Positions 51,569 to 61,674 are shown, counted from the first letter of the stretch. The stretch is DNA of 64,000 nucleotides from JADCRZ01 sp031399065 (GCA_031399065.1 JANNOM010000077.1:4444-68443); one strand, 5' to 3'. A program made the numbers and translations. The notes: generated by a model from the letters alone, not told the origin.

Positions 51569-52849
51569 TTAATGAACTTTATCTACATCGTTGAATTTAT
51601 TTTCATAATCCTTCATTTTCACTTTATCCTGTTTATTGTCGTATATGGTAGCCAGCAAATCGTAGGCGTTTTTAAGGCTGGCCTTTTCGTCCATTTTTAA
51701 TTTACCACTGGCACCCAGTGATTTTTCAACCCTGGTAAAATAAGGAATAGCTTCATCAAATTTTTTGATCATATCTGCCCTTAAAGCATCCTTCTTTTTC
51801 TGATCTTCCACGGTAAACTTACCGTTTGCGCCAGCTTTTATATTTCTGGCTTGTGTACTAATGTCTACCGCCTGGTTGTAATAAACCTGCCCCAGTACAA
51901 GATTACCCTGTACATAATCGGGATTGAGTTCAAGCGCTTTTTTGATTAATTGCTCCGCCCTGGCTATCTTCTCCTTGGAATCGGCCGGGCGTTTGGTTAT
52001 ATCTTCCGTATACGCCTCTTTATAAAGCTCCACACCATAATTGTAAGGATAAACGAAGTTACCCGGCTCCTTTGCCATAACATCTTCATACTTCTTATAC
52101 AGGGTATTTTTATCCGTGCTTGCGCCTGCCATCTCCAGCTCCATTCCTGTCCAGAAATTATCTTTGGGATATAATTCTGCCCCTGTTTTCAGGTATTTTT
52201 CCGCAGTAGCCACATCTTTTTTCTGATTATAATAATCTGCCAGCCATTTATAAATTTCCGCCATTCCCTCACCTCCCACACGCGCGTCCGCCAGCTTCGA
52301 ATAATATACCGCCGCTGTATCTTTATTATTCGATTTTTCCGCAGATATACCTGTATAAAGAATTACGCTGGTGTCTAACGCAAGATTACTCCATTTTTTA
52401 GAGATCATATAGTTGCTTACGTCCAGGCACCTTTTGAAGTTAATGAACGCATCATTGAAATTATTACTGTTGTAAAATGCGGCACCCGTGCGATAATACC
52501 CCTGGTAAATATCCATGATCGGGCGGTACTGATCCAACGTAAGCTGCACCAATTGTGATTTACCATCCGTATTTACATATTGCTGAATCGCGTCATAAGC
52601 CTGTTCCCTGGCATCTGGTACAGTCGCTTTTAATAGGGAGTCATTGGCTATTTCCCCATAAATTTTTGCCTTGGTATACCAGGCATCACTATTCTTGCTG
52701 TTTTTTTCGACAGTAAGTGCTTTGTCTATCTGCGTTTTAGCATCCTGTAGCTTTTTATCCTTCAGCAAATCTTTTGCTTTATCTATGTTTTGTGAAAAAA
52801 GGCTAAGCCCCGTGAAGGCAAACAATGATGTCAGAAGTATTCTTTTCAT
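51569..52849 (-). CDS. Exported tetratricopeptide-repeat protein
   Basis: A 426-residue protein with a signal peptide (about 1-20, GLSLFSQ) and several TPR-like helical pairs: KLQDAKTQIDKALTVEKNSKNSDAWYTKAKIYGEI (about 33-67), NFNDAFINFKRCLDVS, MAEIYKWLADYYNQKKDVATAEKYLKTGAELYPKDNF (about 195-231), KIARAEQLIKKALELNPDYVQGNLVLGQVYYNQAVD (about 290-325); all read in parts. Periplasmic scaffold of unknown partner. It follows gyrA by 64 bases on the same strand, so it may be cotranscribed with it. Confidence 0.85.
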   Translation of the reverse strand: MKRILLTSLFAFTGLSLFSQNIDKAKDLLKDKKLQDAKTQIDKALTVEKNSKNSDAWYTKAKIYGEIANDSLLKATVPDAREQAYDAIQQYVNTDGKSQLVQLTLDQYRPIMDIYQGYYRTGAAFYNSNNFNDAFINFKRCLDVSNYMISKKWSNLALDTSVILYTGISAEKSNNKDTAAVYYSKLADARVGGEGMAEIYKWLADYYNQKKDVATAEKYLKTGAELYPKDNFWTGMELEMAGASTDKNTLYKKYEDVMAKEPGNFVYPYNYGVELYKEAYTEDITKRPADSKEKIARAEQLIKKALELNPDYVQGNLVLGQVYYNQAVDISTQARNIKAGANGKFTVEDQKKKDALRADMIKKFDEAIPYFTRVEKSLGASGKLKMDEKASLKNAYDLLATIYDNKQDKVKMKDYENKFNDVDKVH

Positions 52850-52913
52850 TTTTGTTTTGTTTATAATAAGATGATCTATTGACTGATTTGGTTGTAAAAT
52901 GTCATTTGTTTTA

Positions 52914-55547
52914 TTACTCTATTTCGTCTGTATCACCGTTGCCGTCCTCATTGCTGTCTTTCCCTTCTTTATTTTCTGAGGTATCGTCTGTATTCTCAAA
53001 AATATCATCTGATAATTCCTTATTCTCTTCTTTTAAAAGCGATACATCCTCCGGTGCATCGCCTTCCTCTTCGTGTTCATCCAGTTTGGTAATAGCCGCT
53101 ATTTCATCCCCATCATCCAGCCTGATCAGTTTAACTCCCTGGGTAGCCCTTCCCGCCTCGCGGATATCAGCTATTCCAGTACGGATAGTGATCCCGCTTT
53201 TACACGTAATCATGAGGTCTTCTCTTTCCGTTACGTCAAGGATACCCACCAGAGAACCCGTTTTTTCCGTAACGCTAATTGTCTTAACGCCTTTTCCGCC
53301 CCTGTTGGTGATCCTGTATTCTTCGAGGGAAGAGCGCTTGCCGAAACCTTTTTCACTTACCACTAAAATCGTTCTGGATTTATCGTCCTTTTTGACACAT
53401 ACCATGCCAATCACTTCGTCCGTTTCATCATCCACTTCTATGCCTCCCACACCGATGGCCCCGCGTCCTGTCGGCCTTACTTTCTCTTCCGGAAAACGAA
53501 TGGCACGACCGCTTTTAAGAGCCATCATAATCTCATTATTGCCATCGGTAAGTTTTGCTTCCAGCAATTCATCACCTTCGAGGATCGTAATAGCATTTAC
53601 GCCATTCATACGTGGACGGCTAAAATCTTCCAGCGATGTTTTTTTAATCACTCCTTTTTTGGTACAAAGCACTATATAATGAGAACCGGTAAAATCTTTA
53701 TCGTCCAGTTTGGCAATATCTATAATGGCTTTTACCTTATCGTCGGGAGGTAGCTGCATCAGGTTCTGAATAGCTCTTCCTTTTCCTGTTTTATCTCCTT
53801 CCGGAATTTCATACACTTTTAACCAGAAACACCTTCCTTTTTCTGTAAAGAAGAGCATCGTATGATGTGTAGAGGCCACAAACAGGTGATCGATCCAGTC
53901 CTCCTGTCGTGTTCTTCCTCCCTTAGAGCCTCTTCCCCCCCTTCGCTGCTGGCGGTATTCGGCTTGAGAAGTTCTTTTTATATAGCCTAAGTGAGAAATG
54001 GTAATTACCACATCTTCATCTTCAATAAGATCAAGCATGTTTAATTCATCTGCCAGGTAAGTGATTTCCGTTTTGCGCTCATCACCGAACTTCTGTTTCA
54101 TTTCAAGTAACTCATCCCTGATGATCTGGTACCTAAGTGCTTCGCTCTCCAGTATTTCTCTGAAATAAGCGATTTTCTTCATAATCTCGGTATGCTCATC
54201 GCGGATCTTATCGCGCTCCATCCCGGTAAGCCTTTGCAACCTGAGCTCAAGTACCGCTTTCGCCTGTATCTCGGTCATACCGAAACTAGTCATCAGGCTA
54301 TCCCTCGCCAGGTCCGGCGTAGACGAACCCCTGATCAGTTTGATCACTTCGTCCAGGTGATCAAGTGCTATCAGGTATCCTTCCAGTATATGGGCTTTTT
54401 TCTCCGCCTCCCGTAGTTCATATTGGGTACGACGCACGATCACTTCATGCCGGAAAAGCACGAACTCGCTGATCATATCCTTCAGGTTCAATACCCTCGG
54501 CCGGCCGCGCACGATGGCTACGTTATTGATACCAAAAGAAGTCTGCAGTTCCGTGAATTTATATAGCTGGTTGATCACGACATTGGCTACTGCATCTCTC
54601 TTGAGGTCGATCACGATACGTGTACCTTCTTTCTGATTGGATTCGTTATTGACGTGGGAAACACCTTCTATTATTTTTTCATTTACCAGTTGCCCTATCC
54701 GGTCGCACAGCGCATCCCGGTTCATGAGATAAGGCACTTCGGTGATGATCACCTGTTCCCTGCCGCTCGCTTTCGTATCCACATTCACTTTGCCTCGAAG
54801 CACCACTCTTCCGCGGCCGGTATGCATGGCTTGCTTCACGCCTTCCATTCCCCATATAATGCCTCCTGTAGGAAAATCAGGTGCTTTAACGTGTTTGCAA
54901 AGATCGTCTATGCTTATTTCCTTGTCTTCGATATAGGCAATACATCCATCGATGGCTTCGCTCAGGTTATGCGGAAGCATATTGGTGGCCATACCCACAG
55001 CGATACCACTCGATCCGTTGATGAGCAGGTTGGGCAACCGTGCCGGAAGTACCGTAGGCTCCTTCAGTGAATCGTCGAAGTTAAGCTGGTAATCCACGGT
55101 CTCTTTATCAATATCTTCCAGCATAGCTTCTGCCCGGCGGTGTAAACGCGCTTCCGTATAACGCATGGCCGCCGGTTCGTCGCCATCCTGCGAACCATAA
55201 TTACCCTGACCGTCAACCAATGTGTAGCGTAAGCTCCAGTCCTGTGCCATCCGCACCAGTGTATCGTAAATGGATTTATCGCCATGCGGGTGATATTTAC
55301 CCATTACCTCTCCGACGATACGCGCCGATTTCTTATAAGGCTTATTGCTTTGGTTGCCCAGCTCGTTCATTCCAAACAGCACGCGGCGGTGTACAGGTTT
55401 TAAGCCGTCCCTCACATCAGGCAACGCGCGGCCTACAATTACCGACATGGAATAGTCGATATAAGCCATTTTCATTTGCTCCTCGATATTGATCCTTATT
55501 ATCCTGTTATTGTCCGATGTCTCCAATGGACTTATGTTATCTTCCAT
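52914..55547 (-). CDS. gyrA: DNA gyrase subunit A
   Basis: Cuts and rejoins DNA in the gyrase complex. 877 residues: ALPDVRDGLKPVHRRVLFGM near residue 41, catalytic Tyr at 130 (AAMRYTEARL), GyrA box QRRGGRGSKG (about 540) at the start of the beta-pinwheel C-terminal domain, and an acidic tail (about 830-877). The region that corresponds to E. coli 81-87 reads GDKSIYD: position 83 (here 91) is Lys and position 87 (here Asp 95) is kept. A TAnnTTTG promoter lies at 55598. Confidence 0.97.
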   Translation of the reverse strand: MEDNISPLETSDNNRIIRINIEEQMKMAYIDYSMSVIVGRALPDVRDGLKPVHRRVLFGMNELGNQSNKPYKKSARIVGEVMGKYHPHGDKSIYDTLVRMAQDWSLRYTLVDGQGNYGSQDGDEPAAMRYTEARLHRRAEAMLEDIDKETVDYQLNFDDSLKEPTVLPARLPNLLINGSSGIAVGMATNMLPHNLSEAIDGCIAYIEDKEISIDDLCKHVKAPDFPTGGIIWGMEGVKQAMHTGRGRVVLRGKVNVDTKASGREQVIITEVPYLMNRDALCDRIGQLVNEKIIEGVSHVNNESNQKEGTRIVIDLKRDAVANVVINQLYKFTELQTSFGINNVAIVRGRPRVLNLKDMISEFVLFRHEVIVRRTQYELREAEKKAHILEGYLIALDHLDEVIKLIRGSSTPDLARDSLMTSFGMTEIQAKAVLELRLQRLTGMERDKIRDEHTEIMKKIAYFREILESEALRYQIIRDELLEMKQKFGDERKTEITYLADELNMLDLIEDEDVVITISHLGYIKRTSQAEYRQQRRGGRGSKGGRTRQEDWIDHLFVASTHHTMLFFTEKGRCFWLKVYEIPEGDKTGKGRAIQNLMQLPPDDKVKAIIDIAKLDDKDFTGSHYIVLCTKKGVIKKTSLEDFSRPRMNGVNAITILEGDELLEAKLTDGNNEIMMALKSGRAIRFPEEKVRPTGRGAIGVGGIEVDDETDEVIGMVCVKKDDKSRTILVVSEKGFGKRSSLEEYRITNRGGKGVKTISVTEKTGSLVGILDVTEREDLMITCKSGITIRTGIADIREAGRATQGVKLIRLDDGDEIAAITKLDEHEEEGDAPEDVSLLKEENKELSDDIFENTDDTSENKEGKDSNEDGNGDTDEIE

Positions 55548-55597
55548 ACTTTAATGCTGGTATTTTTCTATAGATGAAAATCGTTTTTTGAAGTGGG

Positions 55598-55605
55598 CAA
55601 ATGTA
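55598..55605 (-). promoter_or_regulatory. -7 element of the gyrA promoter
   Basis: On the minus strand the bases read TACATTTG (TAnnTTTG), 50 bases before the gyrA ATG in the divergent gap 55548-55708. Confidence 0.6.
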
Positions 55606-55708
55606 CCCTTTTTACAGTGTATAACCTGATAAACTTCCCTTTTTTTTCCGCACAAAATAGGCTCGTTAATTCATTACTGATATTGCTTTTAAACAGTATT
55701 TTCACCGG

Positions 55709-56989
55709 ATGAAAAAAATTCTGGTAATAGGCGCCGGCAAGTCTTCTACCTGCCTGATAAATTACCTGCTGGATGTATGTGCAGAACTTGACTGGCAACT
55801 GTCGGTAGCCGACAGCAACCTGAAACTGGCCCTTTCAAAAACAGGTAAATCTACCCACGCGAAAGCCCTGTCGCTTCGGGTAGAAAATGCAGCGGAAAGA
55901 GAAGGTTTGATCCACCAGGCCGACCTGGTTATTTCACTGTTACCTGCCAGTCTGCACATCCTGGTTGCCCGCGACTGTGTAATGCTTGGCAAAAATCTTC
56001 TTACAGCTTCCTATATAGACGACAATACCCGATCACTGGAAAAAGAGGTTCGTGATAAAGGGCTTCTTTTCCTTTGTGAGATGGGCCTCGACCCTGGCAT
56101 CGACCATATGAGTGCCATGCAGATTATCGACGGCATACGAAGGAATGGTGATTCAATTGTATCGTTCAGGTCGCATTGCGGCGGACTGGTGGCCCCCGAA
56201 AGTGATGATAATCCCTGGCATTACAAAATAAGCTGGAATCCCCGAAACATTGTAGCGGCAGGCAGCACAGGGGCCGTATTTAAAAATGAAGGGAAAATAA
56301 TTACGCGTGCTTATGAAGATTTGTTCAACAACTGCGAGGTAACGCAGGTTCCGGGTTACGGTGACCTGGCATTTTATCCCAATCGTGATTCCCTAAGTTA
56401 TATACCATTGTATGGTATGGAAAAAGCCAGCACGTTTATCAGGACTACTTTCCGCGATCCCGCTTTCTGCAATGGCTGGCTGGCTATTGTAAAAGCCGGA
56501 CTAACCAGCGACAAGCCTTTTGTCAACAAACAAGACACGACCTATAAGACATGGAGTGAACCCATATTACCTTTTGTAAACGGGCAAAATAAGGCCCAAC
56601 TTAATTTTCTGGGCTTATTCGACAACGATATAATTCCTGCTACCGCTAAAACTTCCGCGGATGTATTGCAATATTTGCTGGAAACAAGACTTTCTATGGA
56701 AGCTAAGGATAGAGACATGATCGTAATGCTTCACGAACTGGAATATATATCAGGAGGAGAAAGGAAGTTTATTAACAGTTCGCTCATCGTGAAAGGGGAA
56801 GACAACGTTCGCACTGCGATGGCAAAAACAGTTGGATTACCCCTCGGAATAGCAGCCCGCCTTATATTGGAAGAAAAAATCAGCCTGACCGGTTTGCATA
56901 TACCTATTATTCCTGAAATTTACATCCTTGTACTCAGGGAATTGTCTTTAAAAGGCATCGTTTTCCGGGAAACTTCCGGGAGTGTATAA
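55709..56989 (+). CDS. Saccharopine dehydrogenase family (L-glutamate-forming type)
   Basis: A 426-residue oxidoreductase: NAD(P) motif ILVIGAGKSSTCLINYLL (about 4-21), QADLVISLLPASLHILVARDCVMLGKNL near residue 71, CEMGLDPGIDHMSAMQIIDGI near residue 128 and SFRSHCGGLVAPESDDNPWHYKISWNP near residue 150 (read in parts), the saccharopine-reductase C-terminal domain. The GIDHMSAM block and NPWHYKISWNP fit the glutamate-forming saccharopine dehydrogenase of lysine metabolism. No other lysine gene is beside it. Diverges from gyrA; its stop lies 16 bases from the lepA stop. Confidence 0.9.
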   Translation: MKKILVIGAGKSSTCLINYLLDVCAELDWQLSVADSNLKLALSKTGKSTHAKALSLRVENAAEREGLIHQADLVISLLPASLHILVARDCVMLGKNLLTASYIDDNTRSLEKEVRDKGLLFLCEMGLDPGIDHMSAMQIIDGIRRNGDSIVSFRSHCGGLVAPESDDNPWHYKISWNPRNIVAAGSTGAVFKNEGKIITRAYEDLFNNCEVTQVPGYGDLAFYPNRDSLSYIPLYGMEKASTFIRTTFRDPAFCNGWLAIVKAGLTSDKPFVNKQDTTYKTWSEPILPFVNGQNKAQLNFLGLFDNDIIPATAKTSADVLQYLLETRLSMEAKDRDMIVMLHELEYISGGERKFINSSLIVKGEDNVRTAMAKTVGLPLGIAARLILEEKISLTGLHIPIIPEIYILVLRELSLKGIVFRETSGSV

Positions 56990-57005
56990 ATCAGTTTGAA
57001 GCAAA

Positions 57006-58796
57006 TTAATCATCCAGCTTAAGAACGGCCAAAAATGCCTCCTGCGGCACTTCCACATTACCTATCTGGCGCATACGCTTTTTACCTTCTTTCTGCTTTT
57101 CGAGCAGTTTACGTTTACGGCTGATGTCGCCGCCATAACATTTGGCTGTTACGTCTTTACGCATGGCGCTGATATTTTCTCGGGCTACTACTTTGGCTCC
57201 GATGGCGGCCTGTATGGCTATCTGAAACTGTTGGCGGGGTAACAACTCCTTCAGTTTCTCACACAGTTTTCGTCCGAACTCATGCGATTTGGCGCGGTGT
57301 ATCAATGCACTCAGGGCATCCACCTTTTCATTATTCAGCAAAATATCCATTTTAACGATATCGCTCTGCCGGTAGTCGATAGGATGATAGTCGAAGGAAG
57401 CGTATCCCCTGGTTTGGCTCTTTAACTTATCGTAAAAATCAAAAACGATCTCTGTAAGCGGCAGTTCAAAAATAAGCTCTACCCTTGTGGTTGTAAGGTA
57501 GCTCTGATTAAGCAGGTTGCCTCTTTTTCCCAGGCAAAGCGTCATGATATTCCCGATATAATCCGGTTTCGTAATAATTTGTGCATTGATAAACGGCTCT
57601 TCGATGCGCTCTATACGAACCGGGTCTGGCATCTCGGTCGGATTATTGACCGTCACCTTTTCGTCTTTGGTCGTATAAGCAATAAAGCTAACGTTCGGAA
57701 CCGTTGTTATAACTGTTTGATTGAACTCCCTTTCCAGCCTTTCCTGGATGATTTCCATATGAAGCATTCCCAGGAACCCGCAACGGAAGCCAAACCCCAG
57801 TGCCTGGGATGTTTCCAGCTCATAAGTAAGCGACGCATCATTTAACTGCAATTTATCCATACAATCCCGCAGTTCTTCAAATTCGTCCGTATTTACCGGG
57901 TAAATGCCCGCAAATACCATCGGCTTTACTTCCTGGAAGCCCTTGATAATTTCCTGGGTAGGATTGGCAGCCAGCGTGATCGTATCCCCTACTTTTACCT
58001 CTTTGGCGTTTTTGATGCCTGTGATGATGTATCCTACATCCCCTGCTTTCACTTCGCTTTTAGGGGCTAGTCCGAGTTTTAATATACCCACCTCATCTGC
58101 CTCATACTCCTGACCGGTAGACACGAATTTCACCTTATCTCCTTTTTTAATGGAGCCGTTAACGATCCGGTAATAGACAATGATGCCGCGAAAGCTGTTG
58201 AACACACTATCGAAGATAAGTGCCTGCAGAGGAGCATCCGGTTTGCCGACCGGTGACGGTATCCTCTCCACGATAGCTTCCAGAACCCCGTCTACCCCGA
58301 TTCCCGTTCTTCCGCTGGCAAGCAGTATATCTTCCGGTTTACAGCCTATCAGTTCAATAATCTGGTCCTTCACTTCTTCTATCATTGCCCCATCCATATC
58401 GATCTTATTAATCACCGGGATAATTTCAAGATTATTCTCAATCGCAAGATATAAGTTGGAAATTGTCTGCGCCTGGATGCCCTGTGTAGCATCCACCAGC
58501 AGCAAAACTCCTTCACATGCCGCCAATGCCCTGCTTACTTCGTAACTAAAGTCCACATGACCGGGTGTATCGATAAGATTCAGAATATATTTTTCACCCT
58601 TATGAATGTGATTGATCTGTATGGCATGACTTTTAATCGTGATCCCCTTTTCCCTTTCAAGATCCATATCATCCAGCACCTGGTCCATCATTTCCCGCTC
58701 GCTGATGGTATTGGTTACCTGCAGGAGCCGGTCTGCCAGTGTACTTTTCCCGTGATCGATATGTGCTATTATACAAAAATTTCTGATATTCTTCAT
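57006..58796 (-). CDS. lepA: Translation elongation factor 4 (LepA)
   Basis: Ribosome-associated GTPase. 596 residues: G1 AHIDHGKSTLADRLL (about 10-24), switch region MDLEREKGITIKSHAIQI, G3 DTPGHVDFSYEVSRALAACEG (about 75), G4 NKIDM (about 130), the central KPMVFAGIYPVNTDEFEEL and the LepA-specific C-terminal block KDVTAKCYGGDISRKRKLLEKQKEGKKRM near residue 548 (read in parts). Full length. Confidence 0.97.
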   Translation of the reverse strand: MKNIRNFCIIAHIDHGKSTLADRLLQVTNTISEREMMDQVLDDMDLEREKGITIKSHAIQINHIHKGEKYILNLIDTPGHVDFSYEVSRALAACEGVLLLVDATQGIQAQTISNLYLAIENNLEIIPVINKIDMDGAMIEEVKDQIIELIGCKPEDILLASGRTGIGVDGVLEAIVERIPSPVGKPDAPLQALIFDSVFNSFRGIIVYYRIVNGSIKKGDKVKFVSTGQEYEADEVGILKLGLAPKSEVKAGDVGYIITGIKNAKEVKVGDTITLAANPTQEIIKGFQEVKPMVFAGIYPVNTDEFEELRDCMDKLQLNDASLTYELETSQALGFGFRCGFLGMLHMEIIQERLEREFNQTVITTVPNVSFIAYTTKDEKVTVNNPTEMPDPVRIERIEEPFINAQIITKPDYIGNIMTLCLGKRGNLLNQSYLTTTRVELIFELPLTEIVFDFYDKLKSQTRGYASFDYHPIDYRQSDIVKMDILLNNEKVDALSALIHRAKSHEFGRKLCEKLKELLPRQQFQIAIQAAIGAKVVARENISAMRKDVTAKCYGGDISRKRKLLEKQKEGKKRMRQIGNVEVPQEAFLAVLKLDD

Positions 58797-58821
58797 GCGA
58801 TAAATGCCTCTTTAAGCGCTG

Positions 58822-58829
58822 CAAAAGTA
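58822..58829 (-). promoter_or_regulatory. -7 element of the lepA promoter
   Basis: On the minus strand the bases read TACTTTTG (TAnnTTTG), 25 bases before the lepA ATG. It marks the point up to which ordinary lepA sequence extends before the A+T-rich island. Confidence 0.6.
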
Positions 58830-58901
58830 ACGAATTTAATGCGGAAGGTAACTACTGATATAATTTCTCAGTAAGGTTTCCAAAATTCGATGAAAGGAGG
58901 A

Positions 58902-60149
58902 TCAAGGTGGGAGTAGAGATTTATAGTTAGTTTTACAAATTTCCAATACGCTTGGCAAAGCATCGGATACTTTATTATTTACTTCCTTGATTTTTTGCTT
59001 AAAACAAGATACTTGCGCCTTTGAATCAGCTATATTATGATAATCTATTAAACAACAATAGGGATCAATTCCAAATAGTTGAATCATACCCTCAAACTTA
59101 TCTGCATACGTAATTCCAAACATAGGCTTGTTACAGATTAGCCCGGAAATTCCAAAATGCATTCTACCTGTGATAGTAAAATCAATTAACTCGAGATATC
59201 TTTTAATTTCTAAACCGTTTTTTATATTATCATTAAAATAACAATCTACATTTTGTGCTTTATAATAGGCATATAACTTTTCGCTAATACTCCTATCATT
59301 GTCTGATTGATCCGGTTTTCTTAGGTCGTGATACAAAAAGGCAATCGCAAAATGGCTTTCGCTGATAAATTCATCTATCATTGTTTTAAAGGCATTTAAA
59401 TAAATATCACTTCCCAATTTCTGGGCATGCATGGAGTTTGGACAAATTGCTATTACCTTTCGACCATTTTGCCTTACACTTTTTATCCAATCCTGATATA
59501 AACGAAAATATGTATTTTGATAAGGCTGCTTTATTAGTGGACAAATAAAAGCGATATCGCTGGTTAATACCATTTTACCAGGTGGTAAAAAAGATACAAG
59601 CCGTTTATAAGACTCAATATCACGTGCTTTAATTAGCATATATTCAGAAGCCTGGATAAACTTACCCTTTAAAACATCAGGTATTGTATTACTGACACTG
59701 AGACCTGATATTTGGGTTTCAATTTTTAATTGACTTGCCATTTTTAACAATCTGAATCGCTGCATAATTGGCTGAATACCGTAAGATCCATCCATGTTGT
59801 CCGCACCTAGTAAGTAAACGAGGCTATGTTGCTTCAGCAATTTTAGTGCATTTAGGTAGCTTAACTTATCATTTAAACCTCCTACAAACTTTATATTTTT
59901 ATACCCTGAAAGGTAATCTGGTCTTCGATTTACATCTGAAGTATATAACGTTACAGGCCTATTTTGAGAAAAATTATCTATAAAACTGACCACCATCAAA
60001 TCGTCTCCGAATCCACCATCAAGATTTGCAGCCGGAATGAGCAATATAGAGTCAGACTTTTCTTTTATCTTTTCTGAGATAAAGAGGCAAGCAATCATCC
60101 AAGTTATTTCTCCCCATAAAAACTTAATTAACCGTTTTAATTTTTTCAT
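58902..60149 (-). CDS. Polysaccharide pyruvyl transferase family protein
   Basis: A 415-residue member of the family that adds pyruvate ketals to sugars with phosphoenolpyruvate. Visible: NLDGGFGDDLMVVSFIDNF near residue 42, YLLGADNMDGSYGIQPIMQRFRLLKMASQL near residue 112, KVIAICPNSMHAQKLGSDIY near residue 230 and the C-terminal FTITGRMHFGISGLICNKPMFGITYADKFEGMIQLFGID near residue 330 (read in parts), the usual family block. The first 25 residues are hydrophobic and may bind the membrane. Its start overlaps the end of the next gene (60124) by 26 bases, so the two are one unit. A+T-rich compared with lepA. Confidence 0.82.
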   Translation of the reverse strand: MKKLKRLIKFLWGEITWMIACLFISEKIKEKSDSILLIPAANLDGGFGDDLMVVSFIDNFSQNRPVTLYTSDVNRRPDYLSGYKNIKFVGGLNDKLSYLNALKLLKQHSLVYLLGADNMDGSYGIQPIMQRFRLLKMASQLKIETQISGLSVSNTIPDVLKGKFIQASEYMLIKARDIESYKRLVSFLPPGKMVLTSDIAFICPLIKQPYQNTYFRLYQDWIKSVRQNGRKVIAICPNSMHAQKLGSDIYLNAFKTMIDEFISESHFAIAFLYHDLRKPDQSDNDRSISEKLYAYYKAQNVDCYFNDNIKNGLEIKRYLELIDFTITGRMHFGISGLICNKPMFGITYADKFEGMIQLFGIDPYCCLIDYHNIADSKAQVSCFKQKIKEVNNKVSDALPSVLEICKTNYKSLLPP

Positions 60150-61611
60150 TCTTTGACATAATGAATTTAATAGTTCTTATTAATTTTCTTACCACTTTTA
60201 TATAAAATGAAGGTTTGTCTAACTTTAAATATTTATCTGTCATGTGTTTTAACGCATCCTGAAAAATATAAAAAGATTGATTTTTAAGGGCTTTGTCAAA
60301 CGCTATATGACTTGCTTCCATTATATCAATCTTCAGCCGTTGTTTCAAACGGAATTTTTTGTTTAAGACTTTCTTGTCAGCCTTCACTCGCTTACTGGGT
60401 CTCCAAATTCTTTCTTTATCTTTTAAAAAAAGACGGTATGCCAAGCCTTCTTTCCTGTGTCTGAATCCGGAAAGCTGTGACTTTATTACGTCCCCCACTG
60501 AAATATTTTCAAGCTTTATATCTTTTACCTTTATAGCCTTATCAATAATATTCTGTATAATGGAATTTCTAACGATTATAATATTAGTACCTGAACTATC
60601 ATCCTCATATCGAGGTAACCATGCATCACCTATTGAGATATCCGCTGTTTCGGCAACTACATCATCGCAATAATCGCAAGCACTGTACTTAAATAATCCA
60701 AGTCCCCAATTGGTTCCATACATACTGTGGGAATTAACTATTAGTTCCACCTTTTGACCAGTATTATTCTTACCTTTTACGGTTACAGCATAATGACTGG
60801 CTTTAAGTTCATTGATCTTTGTTCTGAAATCTATACTTTCAAGATTTAAAGGGTTAATCCCCATTTGCCAGGCGAGCATTTGAGAAAATCGTTTACTTTT
60901 AAGGTGCCCGCAAATCAAGCCTATACAAAATTTAATTCTTTCATTAAGAATTTCATCCTGTTGCATTAATAAGCGTATAGATTTTACAAAACAAGGAATT
61001 CCTACAAGCAAATAGTTACCTTCCCGCTGACGGATTAGCGTAATCATTTCCGACATCTCTACAGGGTAATATCTTGACTTGGCCCCATTTAATATTTCGT
61101 CTTGTGTAGTGGATAATTGGTACTCAAATAAGTTTGCATCTTCTCCGGAGGGTGGCCTGTGATGCACATGAATAACCCCATCAATTAATCCATTATTTAA
61201 AAGCGTTACCGCAATCCAGGAAGCCATTCCACCGGAACTACCATTTTTTCTATATCCATCATCAAGAACATAACCAGCATATATCGATTGGAAGTAACCA
61301 ATTTTATCATGAAAATTCGATTTAGTACCAAATAATTTTTTACCAATTACATCTTCATTCAAACTTTGGTCTGAAAACGGACATACTTTCAGAATGTCAT
61401 TGCCTATTTTTTCAGTAGCCTGAAGTATATTTTCAGATGCCTGAAATCTTCCAAATTGATCTAATTTCATGACCATGGGGGAATCTCGTACGGCAGTACA
61501 TGCCCCGCAGCCGATGCAATAGCCACCCTTTATAACTGTTTCTACCAGCTCAGTTATAGGATTGATGTAGTTATCGCTTGAAGGCTTCATAATACATATA
61601 AATATGTGCAA
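60124..61611 (-). CDS. F420-hydrogenase beta-subunit-like iron-sulfur protein
   Basis: A 495-residue protein of the FrhB/FdhB family (coenzyme F420 hydrogenase/dehydrogenase beta subunit). N-terminal Cys cluster YCIGCGACTAVRDSP (about 32-46) with a later VCPFSD (about 75) gives one 4Fe-4S site; then FrhB N and C domains (KNGSSGGMASWIAVTLLNNGLIDGVIHV near residue 120, YLLVGIPCFVKSIRLL near residue 198, FKYSACDYCDDVVAETADISIGDAWLPRYEDDSSGTNII near residue 300; read in parts). Members in bacterial polysaccharide loci are thought to act on sugars; F420 use is not implied. First gene of the minus-strand pair. Confidence 0.82.
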   Translation of the reverse strand: MHIFICIMKPSSDNYINPITELVETVIKGGYCIGCGACTAVRDSPMVMKLDQFGRFQASENILQATEKIGNDILKVCPFSDQSLNEDVIGKKLFGTKSNFHDKIGYFQSIYAGYVLDDGYRKNGSSGGMASWIAVTLLNNGLIDGVIHVHHRPPSGEDANLFEYQLSTTQDEILNGAKSRYYPVEMSEMITLIRQREGNYLLVGIPCFVKSIRLLMQQDEILNERIKFCIGLICGHLKSKRFSQMLAWQMGINPLNLESIDFRTKINELKASHYAVTVKGKNNTGQKVELIVNSHSMYGTNWGLGLFKYSACDYCDDVVAETADISIGDAWLPRYEDDSSGTNIIIVRNSIIQNIIDKAIKVKDIKLENISVGDVIKSQLSGFRHRKEGLAYRLFLKDKERIWRPSKRVKADKKVLNKKFRLKQRLKIDIMEASHIAFDKALKNQSFYIFQDALKHMTDKYLKLDKPSFYIKVVRKLIRTIKFIMSKNEKIKTVN

Positions 61612-61674
61612 GGGAATAATTCCATAAGAAACTTTAAATTTACAACTAATAAATTACGGTTATTACAATTTAAG

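Noticed and set aside
52879..53679. 266-residue plus-strand frame rich in Ser and Thr
   Set aside because: It is the antisense of the acidic C-terminal end of gyrA; its composition is explained by that gene.
54654..55070. 138-residue plus-strand frame opposite gyrA
   Set aside because: Antisense shadow of the gyrA catalytic domain.
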